A stretch of DNA of 64,000 bases, taken from the NCBI RefSeq assembly GCF_030272615.1, contig NC_081409.1:649050468-649114467 (forward strand), given 5' to 3'. Shown piece by piece: positions 56,755 through 64,000 of this stretch. The notes under the pieces were generated by a model that saw only the letters and a program-made list of their open reading frames with translations, searched no databases and was not told the origin of the DNA. The stretch comes from Cryptomeria japonica (taxonomy: Eukaryota > Streptophyta > Pinopsida > Cupressales > Cupressaceae). How positions within the stretch are numbered: the first letter of the stretch is position 1; every line of letters begins with the position of its first letter. The translations under genes and the position numbers were made by a program.

Positions 56755-58015
56755 TTGTTTAGAAACTTAAATGTCTTCTCACATTTGCCACTTTCATTTG
56801 CTCTAAAACTGCATTTATTGGTTGTTGAATTTGGTTTAACACCTACCAATTGCATTGCTTGAAAACTTCTCTTCTTTATCCAGTCACAAGAATGAAATAA
56901 AATCTTCTCTCACCAAATAAAATTGTCAATTACAGTAGAGCTGGTATTGATATATATTGTTATGAATTGAGACCACTTCGCCATAAAATTAATGCATGAG
57001 CCAAGTTGGGCCCCAAAGTGGGTCCGACTAAAAAAAAATTCATTTTCATGCAACTGACCTTTGAAATGCCTTAGGAACCTTGAACATACCTCTAGAGTTG
57101 ATCGACACAATTTTCTGATCACTGAACTGAGTTTTGCAACTTTTAGGCGCTTGTGCCACATTTTTGCATTTAATCCCAAAGATGTAATTTTCAAACTAGT
57201 CAAAACACCTTTCTGGACTTCGCAAACTGGCAAGTGTACTGTCTGATATATAAGAATTAACTCTACCAAGCCATTTCTCAAGAGGAATCCTGGGTGAAGA
57301 AATATTAATGGTCAAAGATGACCAAATGGCTCTGTCAACACTATGAACCTGATCAAACCAATGCGCAGGGACCTCAAAATGCCTTTCTTAAAAATATCAA
57401 ACAATCTCTGTAGACCCCCAAATCTAAGGAAGAGATACCTTGAAGTATAAAGAAGACCTTGGAATTCTTAGTTCGACCAAAATATTGACTAGGTGCAAAT
57501 GGTGCGCTCATGAAAATAGAAACTTATAAAGATGTAGCAATGAAAATGCAGAAAATTGAATGAAGTGCCTCAAGAAATCATCTTGGAAAATTGATCAAAC
57601 GGATTCATAAAGACCTGAAACTTTGCATGTAGGCACACTTATATGCATAAAATTCAATGTACTTTTAATTTTGACATGATGATCATCTGGTCAAAAGATA
57701 TAGGAGCTCAAAGTAGGCTATTTAATAAAATCTGCATTTACACCTATGATGCACTTTCAGCTCACCCCTTGAAATGGGTACTTAATAAACTAATTCAAAC
57801 TGAAATCTGAAAGTTGCACAACACTTCATAGGTCAAACAAAAGGTGTAGGACAAATTTCAAAGCTTTACCTCTTAATGATTGACTGGCTCCATTTTACAT
57901 GCCCTCAAAGTAGACCTATTAGGTTGATTCATTAGGTGGTCCTTTGAAAGTGCAGATCAAAATTTTGAAATGGGATTCAAAACTTGACTCAAATTTAATG
58001 AGTCCCAACACCTAG

Positions 58016-58990
58016 TACCCAGACTAGTGAATAAAAATGTGATAGGTACTAAATGGGTATTCAGGAATAAACTGAATGAAGATGGACTAGTAGTCTAAAA
58101 CAAAGCTAGATTGGTATGCAAAGGTTATTCATGGGAAGACGAAGAAGACTATGGTGATACTTTTGCAACAGTTGCTAGACTGGAAGGCATCAGAACTCTA
58201 TTTGTATTTGTAGCACATAAGGGATTCAAAGTATATCAGATGGATGTGAAGTCAACATTTTTGAATGGAATACTGGAAGAAGAAGTACGCATTGAGCACC
58301 CAAATGGTTATTCTTTGACTGATGCAAAAGATATGGTGTGTAAGTTGCATAAGGAACTATATGGTTTGAAGCAAGCATTGAGAGCATGGTATGGAAGGTT
58401 ATATTCACACCTGATGAAGATAGGTTTTTAGAGAACTAGTGAAGGCAACAATATATATCTCAAATCTGAAGGAGATAAGATACTGGTTAGTGAAGTGTTT
58501 GTGGATGATATCATATTTGGAGGCAATGATGACATGAGTAATGAATTTGCAAATGAGATGAAAAATGAATTTGAAATGTCTCTAGTGGGATAGATTAAAT
58601 TATTCATAGGTTTGCAAATACAACAGATGAAGAGTGGTATTTTTATCATGTACACAGTCTAAATATGTGAAAGAAGTATTAAAGACATTTAGAATGAGTG
58701 ATTGTAAACCAATTGGGACACCAATGGTTATAGGTTGTAAATTGTCTAAGGAAGATGAAGCCACGTCTGTTAATGAAAAGGAGTACAGGTCAATGATAGG
58801 GAAATTGCACTATGTTGTTCACAGTAGACTGGATATAGCTCATGAAGTTGGTCTAGTTGCCAAATTTTAGAATAATCCAAAGGAAACACACTTGATAGAA
58901 ACCAAGAGGATATTTAGATATTAGAAAGGTACTATTGACTATGGATTATGGTATCCATATGCAGGTAACTTTGATTTGATGGTGTATACA
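58016..58990 (+). pseudogene. F reverse transcriptase, main part
   Basis: It continues from 44881 with LVNKNVIGTKWVFRNKLNE, YQMDVKSTFLNGILEEEV, KELYGLKQALRAWYGRLYSH and the intact catalytic SEVFVDDIIFGGNDD. Stops lie at 58096, 58429 and 58592, and a shift near 58650 precedes SKYVKEVLKTFRMSDCKPIG. Confidence 0.9.
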
Positions 58991-59422
58991 GATGCATACT
59001 AGGCAGGTAATGTTGATGATAGAAAAAGAACAACCGGTGGAGCATTCTTTCTTGGTGGAAGACTTGTTTCATGGAGTAGCAAGAAGTAGAGTTGTATATC
59101 ACAGTCCACTGTTGAAGCTAAGTATGTTGCAGCTTATATGAATTGTACCCAGGCTATCTTGATGAAACACATACTAGAAGGATTCAAGATGAAGTTTACG
59201 GAACCAATAAAGATCTTATGTGACAACACTAGTGCCATAAATATTTCAAAGAACCCTATTTTGCATGCACGAACCAAGCATATTGAATTGAAGTATCATT
59301 TCTTGAGAGAAAAAGTGCAGAGTAAAGATGTGTTATTAGAGCATGTTTCTACCAAGGAGAAGCTTGCAGATATCTTTAAAAAACTTCTTCCTAAGACTGC
59401 TTTTGTGTATCTTAGAAGTTAG
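58991..59422 (+). pseudogene. F RNase H
   Basis: Landmarks are YTDAY, TTGGAFFLGGRLVSWSSKK, STVEAKYVAAYMNC, ILCDNTSAINISKNPILHAR and EKLADIFKKLLP. TAG codons lie near 58999 and 59088. The frame ends at 59422, 200 bases before the first polypurine tract. Confidence 0.88.
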
Positions 59423-59620
59423 GTAGGGGTTGTGCCCCTACATGAGGTCAATTGAGCATGATGTAGAATACATCAGTCCCAGAGCTACTTGCAAAATTTT
59501 ACAGTAGGATTGGTGTAGAGTGGAAGTTATTCCATAGGGGGAGCATGAAGTTGCAAGTTGAAGATGCTTAATAGTGATGTTTGACACTGCATGTTTTACT
59601 TTCACTTTGGCATTAATGTC

Positions 59621-59817
59621 AAAGGGGGAGAAGAACTATATGATTGGGAAGAATTGTATGATTGATAGAGAAAAGATCTACAACTAGTTACTAGCTAAAG
59701 ACATGGAGACTCAATTGAAGGTGAATACATGGTAAAATGTAAACCAAGATTCCTATTCACAATCATAGTAATCAAGGGTATTGATACTTCTATTGCCATT
59801 AATGCCAAAGGGGGAGA
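59621..59817 (+). promoter_or_regulatory. Duplicated polypurine tracts of F
   Basis: aaagggggag occurs at 59621-59630 and at 59807-59816, each after a cattaatg context; the second touches the LTR. The same two-tract layout is seen in A. Confidence 0.8.
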
Positions 59818-59818
59818 C

Positions 59819-61221
59819 TATTGGCATTTACATGAAGATTGCATTAATGAAATGTTATGTTGCCATTGATGTCAATTAACCGATAATGATATTGTTATAA
59901 TGTTGTTTTTCTACCGATAAGTGAGCTTGTGAAGGAAACCCGTATTACTAGAGATGAAGTGAGATCAATCGGTAAATCCTACCTGTTGATATGTTAAATC
60001 CTAACCGATGAAGTTTGGTGAATCGATTGTATTGGTTTATGATCAAATGATGAGAAAAAATGATTATAACACATATGCATGTTGTATGAGAAGAGTTTCA
60101 AAACGTTTTTGGTGCATAGAGATAATGGTTTTTGTCTTGGGAATGAACAAGTTCATTGCATGTAATGTAAACTATGTAATGAGTTACAGAGTTCGATGAA
60201 GTGGTGATCAAGGAGCAGTCAAGGATATCTTGAATGTTGTGAAATGATTGTTATGTAATGCAATGCTCATACGTGAACCGATTTGTTTGTAATATCTAGG
60301 AGATATTAGATTTGTGATGTGTTACCAACCTATTGATTTGTTTATAAGGTTGATGAGTTGTTTTGTTGAAGTGTTGGCAATTTGTGATTGAGAGTAAGAG
60401 AGTATGGTTGCTGAACCAGATGATGTATCTATAGTATGTGTAAAGGCACATAGGAGAATGAAAAGGATCTGAACAAGCAAGTGTAGTTCTATTCAAACAA
60501 ATCAGCAAACCCCTATTGTTTTCTAACAATTACAACAGTCAAATCCCCTAACCAGGTAAGCTCTAACAAGCTTAGTGTTATTCAAATCCTCTAACTAGGT
60601 GATCCATTAGCTTGGATTCCAAATCCTCTACCGAGGTTACTCCTAATAGGGTATTGCTTCTGATATGGCATTATAGTCAATCCCTTAATCGAGTGGTCCC
60701 TAACAGGATCCGTTCTTAACAAGACTTTTTGTAAAGCTTTAATAGGCTTGGCTCCTAATAGGGCGAACTTCAAAAGAGTTCAAAATACTTGTGGGTATTC
60801 ATCCCCATCGTGGTTTTTCCCATTTGGGTTTCCACATAAAAAATATTGTGTCAAGTGGTGAATGCTTTTATGGTTATGTTTACTATGGTTGAATTGCTTA
60901 ACTGCTAAATCCACTTTGATATGTTATGTTAACTGACAACAATATGAATTATGTTTTAACTATTGCTAGTAAAGTATTTGAATGATTCAGTTAAAAGGTT
61001 TTGAGAGTTTCAAAGATGTTTTACTATTAGTCTGTTAAAAAGTCAACCAGTTTAACTTGTCAGTATTATTGCATTTGAAGTTCAGTGTTTAAACTAGTCA
61101 GTTTAGAGTTTGCTTTGAGAGGTTATTTTTGAGATTGGTGAAAGTCTATTTAGTTTTCTATCTACTGATTCACCCCCCTCTCATTAGTTGGTCGGATCCT
61201 TATTCTTTCATCATAGCATCA
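59819..61221 (+). repeat. 3' LTR of F
   Basis: The partner is 30242-31645, of nearly equal length (1403 and 1404 bp). It ends ATAGCATCA and is followed by TSD atgtg at 61222-61226. Confidence 0.95.
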
Positions 61222-61226
61222 ATGTG

Positions 61227-61480
61227 TACTAGTAGCCTTCCTTTTGTCTACTCACTCTCATGTGTATTGCCACCATATCGGTCACCACATCTAACTTACC
61301 GGTGACCTTGCCAAACTAGTTGAAATCAATGATAACATAATGCCAAATTGCCAACAATCTCCCCCTTTGGCATTGATGTCAACTTACCACAAGACACTTC
61401 ATATCGTTACCTTTCTCCCCCTTTGACACAATGAAAAAGGAAACTGTACACTCCCCCTTTGATCCATACTGAGCTCCCCC
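61227..61480 (-). repeat. 3' LTR of J, remaining part (61227-61356), and its polypurine tract array (61358-61480)
   Basis: On the - strand the LTR starts TGTTGGCAATTTGGC at 61356. Inside it, the complement of aaagggggag-type tracts is found at 61358, 61415, 61451 and 61474; the first touches the LTR. Four tracts in 125 bases fit a Sirevirus-type element. Confidence 0.8.
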
Positions 61481-61543
61481 TGAACCATATAAATTATTTT
61501 ATGCTCAAGTGCAAAAGGAGGACGACACAACTCCCAACTTTTT

Positions 61544-62200
61544 TCAGAGGTACTCAAAGGTGCTTACCGGTAATGGTTTGGTGAAAATGTCTGCTACTTG
61601 TTCTCTAGTAGGGACATAATCCATTCTTACCTCCTGACCTTCAACCTTCTCTCTGAGAAAATGATACTTGATAGCAATGTGTTTTGTTCTAGAATGCATC
61701 ATCAGATTATTTGCTATGTTGATTGCACTCGAATTATCACATCGCATGAGAATAGGATCAGTGATGTCCACTTTTATGTCTTTCAAGGTCTGATTCATCC
61801 ATAGCACTTGAGAGCATCATGTAGAAACAACAATGTATTCTTCTTCAACAGTTGATAGAGAGACTGATTCCTTCTTCTTGCTATGCCATAAGACCAATTG
61901 GTCTCCTATGAAGAATGTACCACCACTTGTGTTGTTTCAATCATCAATGCAACCTGCCCAATTAGCATCAGTGTATGCTTCCAAGATGAATTCCCCTTGT
62001 TTAGGGTACCACAACCCATAACTGAGTCTCCCTTGTAGGTACCTAAAGATTCTACTTATAACATTCATATGTGACTGATTAGGTGCAGCTTGGAATCTGG
62101 CCACCATGCATACTGCTTGTACTATATCCGGTCTAGAAGAGGTTAGATACAATAGACTTCCTATCATGGATCTATACAAAGTCTAATCCACTACCGATGA
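61544..62200 (-). pseudogene. J RNase H and RT tail
   Basis: Reading on the - strand: YRSMIGSLLYLTSSRPDIVQ, then YTDANWAGC, STVEEEYIVVS, RCDNSSAINIANN, and EQVADIFTKPLP. TGA near 61821 and TAG codons near 62180 and 61940 interrupt it. Confidence 0.88.
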
Positions 62201-63154
62201 TTCATCATTCTTGCTCAACTTACTTTCAGTCACCATGGGGATACTTACCGGTTTACAATCCTCTAGTTGGAATTTCTTTTACATTTCCTTAGCATACTTA
62301 ATTTCAGAGATAAATATTCCCTTATCTTGCTATAATATTTGCAAACCAAGGAAGTATGTCAATTCACCAAGCATTGACATCTCAAATTCTGACTGCATCT
62401 GATAAGAAAATTCTTTGTAGAGGGTGTCCTTGTTACCTCAAAAGATAATGTCATCTACATACACAACCACAATGATCACGTGGTTTCCATCTTTCTTTAT
62501 GTACAGATTGTTGTCAGCACTCCCCTTTTTGAATCCCTTCTCCTTCAAGTACTAATATAATCTTGAATACCATGCTCTAGGAGCTTGCTTTAGACCATAC
62601 AGGGCCTTCTTCAACTGACACACAAATGTTTCATCATCATGCAGCATAAACCCTTATGGTTGCTCCATGTACACTTTGTCTTCCAATTTTCCATTTAGGA
62701 AGGCAGATTTTACATCCATTTGATATAATTTATAACCCTTGTAGGCAAAGAAGGCTAGAAACATTCTAACTGCTTCTAGTCTAGTTACCGGTGCAAATGT
62801 TTCTTCAAAGTCAATTCCTTCTACCTATGAGTATCCTTTGCACACTAGTCTAGCTTTATGCCTAACAATGTTACCTTCTTCATTCATCTTGTTCCGATAA
62901 ATCCATTTAGTGCCAATGATGTTCTTGTCTTCTGGTCTAGGGACTAATTCCCAAGTCTTTTTCTTCTCAATCTGTTGTAATTCTTCTTCCATGGCATCCA
63001 TCCATTCTTGTCTTTTGTTGGCTTCATTGAATGTTTTAGGTTGTACTTCAGTCATGAGGTAGAAGTTGACATGTTCATCATTCCAAGCAAGTCTTCTTCT
63101 CATATGCACACCATCACTCTTATTTCCTAGAATTTTCTCTTCCAAGTGATTCAA
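62201..63154 (-). pseudogene. J reverse transcriptase
   Basis: Opening: MEEELQQIEKKKTWELVPRP then NIIGTKWIYRNKMNEEGN. Further on are [39 protein letters not shown] and the catalytic VVYVDDIIF. Stops at 62825, 62655, 62560 and 62440 are single codons, the first just after VCKGYS. Confidence 0.88.
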
Positions 63155-63731
63155 CTACATATACTGGTTGGGAGTCTTCTTGGATGCTTCTTCTGGTTCA
63201 TTATCTAACTGAGCTTCATCACCTTCATCACCGGAATCATCATACTGGTTAACTTGTGGTTGACTTCCTTTGTGCATTTCCTCATCGTCTTTTACATGCA
63301 CACTCTCAATGACTCTTCTTAGTCTTTTTTTGTAGTATTTGTAGGCCTTGTTGTTAGATGAGTAACCAAGGAAGATTCATTTATCACTTTTGGAGTCAAA
63401 ACTTCCTAGACCATCCATATCTCTCTTGATAAAGCACTTGCTTCGAAATACTTTGAAGTATTTGACTAATGGCTTCCGATCATACCATAACTCATAAGGT
63501 GTCATTCTGTTGTTTGTTCTTAATTGAACCTGGTTCAAAGTATATGCAGCAGTATGAACAACTTCCTTCCAATATGTGTTTGGCAAACTAGCCTCATTTA
63601 ACATGGTTCTGGCCATCTCCTTAACTGTCATGTTCTTTCTTTCTACCACACCATTTTGTTGTGGTGTCTTAGGGGCTGAATATTGCCTTCTAATTCCATG
63701 TTTTTCACAATAATCTTTAAACTCATTTGAT
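63155..63731 (-). pseudogene. J integrase C-terminal half, cut by the CACTA-like end
   Basis: The - strand reads NEFKDYCEKHGIRRQYS, TPQQNGVVERKNMTVKEMA (catalytic Glu present), NRMTPYELWYDRKPLVKYF and an SFDSKSDK segment. A stop lies near 63375. The two catalytic Asp residues would lie beyond 63731. Confidence 0.85.
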
Positions 63732-64000
63732 CACTAGTACATTTGGGGCTAATTTACGACAACCTATTGTCGGAATTTTGACTATTTTTCATCAGACTGC
63801 TGACAAATGAAGTCGTCTAAAACTCATCGTCGGTCATTCCGACAGTGCCATCTAACATCGGAATTCCAATGACATCCTGAACTCTTCCGATGGTAGCCAT
63901 GACCACTCATCTGGTGAGAGAATGGTCATCGGGCGTAAAGCATCCTTGTCAAAATTTTGATGCCTACCAAGAACTTGCACTGACAAGGATTACGAAGAGC
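63732..64000. mobile_element. Probable CACTA-type DNA transposon terminus
   Basis: CACTAGTACATTTGGGG begins exactly where the J integrase frame is lost. The next 250 bases hold repeated short motifs on both strands: gtcggaattt, gtcggtcattccgac, catcggaattcc, ttccgatgg and catcggg, as expected of CACTA subterminal repeats. The 3-bp flank is gat; the other end is outside the window, so the TSD and transposase cannot be checked. Confidence 0.55.

Larger units (their letters stand above)
44882..58010 (-). mobile_element. Element G1: TG...CA unit without retroelement genes, split by Copia I and by sister copy G2
   Basis: The TSD cctag lies at 44877-44881 and 58011-58015, and the F reading frame resumes exactly. 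On the - strand it begins TGTTGGGACTCATT and ends GGGAACAACA. Without I (46522-51109), G2 (52004-56120) and their duplications it is about 4.4 kb. It matches G2 along its length in opposite orientation. It holds no Gag or pol motif, many degenerate 60-160 bp units, and a kinase fragment. The ends and 5-bp TSD fit an LTR-type unit (solo LTR or very short element), but no PBS or PPT was found. Confidence 0.82.
30242..61221 (+). mobile_element. Element F: complete Copia (Sirevirus-like) element, spread over 31 kb by nested insertions
   Basis: The LTRs are 30242-31645 and 59819-61221 and the 5-bp TSD is atgtg at 30237-30241 and 61222-61226. Own sequence lies at 30242-32143, 42635-44881 and 58016-61221, about 7.4 kb. 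The order is LTR, PBS, Gag, CCHC, protease, integrase, RT, RNase H, two PPTs, LTR. D splits Gag, and G1 splits the start of RT. It is the only element here whose complete Gag-Pol layout of Sirevirus type can be followed end to end. Confidence 0.92.
28883..63731 (-). mobile_element. Element J: Copia (Sirevirus-like) element on the - strand, 5' part outside window
   Basis: The 3' LTR is split by F into 28883-30241 and 61227-61356. Then come four polypurine tracts (61358-61480), RNase H, RT and integrase reading leftwards from 63731. A CACTA-like end at 63732 cuts the integrase. Gag, protease and 5' LTR lie outside. Its pol is damaged by a handful of stops but is less broken than H. Confidence 0.85.

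Noticed and set aside
44882-58010. A single transposon with 1-2.5 kb terminal inverted repeats (foldback or Mutator type)
   Set aside because: The inverted arms are interleaved, and two separate 5-bp TSDs (cctag, cctcc) with TG...CA ends explain the pattern as one unit nested in an inverted sister copy.

Overview
The window is non-coding plant nuclear DNA made almost wholly of LTR retrotransposons inserted into one another. Copia and Gypsy/Tat lineages, plant initiator-Met-type primer sites (TGGTATCAGAGC), a plant mobile domain gene, AT-rich decayed copies and no complete host gene suggest a large gene-poor plant genome. A gymnosperm is most likely, but this is inference and no species can be named.

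Nesting was worked out from target-site duplications (TSDs) and from host reading frames that resume across insertions. The oldest layer is Copia element H (+ strand, 18212-28120). It was hit by A (+, enters from the left edge, ends 18211), by C (-, 18238-26268, TSD acaag) and by K (LTR from 28121). K's LTR holds J (-, from 28883 to beyond the CACTA-like end at 63732). J's 3' LTR holds F (+, 30242-61221, TSD atgtg). F holds D (-, 32144-42634), which contains E (+, from 32590). F also holds G1 (-, 44882-58010, TSD cctag), which contains Copia I (+, 46522-51109) and a second member of its own family, G2 (+, 52004-56120, TSD cctcc). A holds the Tat Gypsy element B (-, 2395-15009, TSD gaaac).

Three points stand out. 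(1) A, C and D belong to one LTR-element family with no polymerase. Between LTR/PBS and PPT/LTR they carry only ORF1 (long coiled coil plus four or five CCHC knuckles, no recognisable capsid-type Gag) and a large ORF-X that I cannot assign to any family. (2) B carries, antisense to its own pol, a three-exon plant mobile domain gene whose two introns are still visible. (3) G1 and G2 are 4.1-4.4 kb TG...CA units with 5-bp TSDs and no retroelement genes. They are filled with degenerate repeats, and G1 holds a captured receptor-like kinase fragment.

All elements are decayed by frameshifts and in-frame stops. Many of the stops fit C-to-T change at Gln or Arg codons, as expected for methylated DNA. 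The autonomous Copia elements (F, H, J, E) share PBS, LTR ends and repeated polypurine tracts with A and C, so they are plausible sources of the enzymes that moved them.
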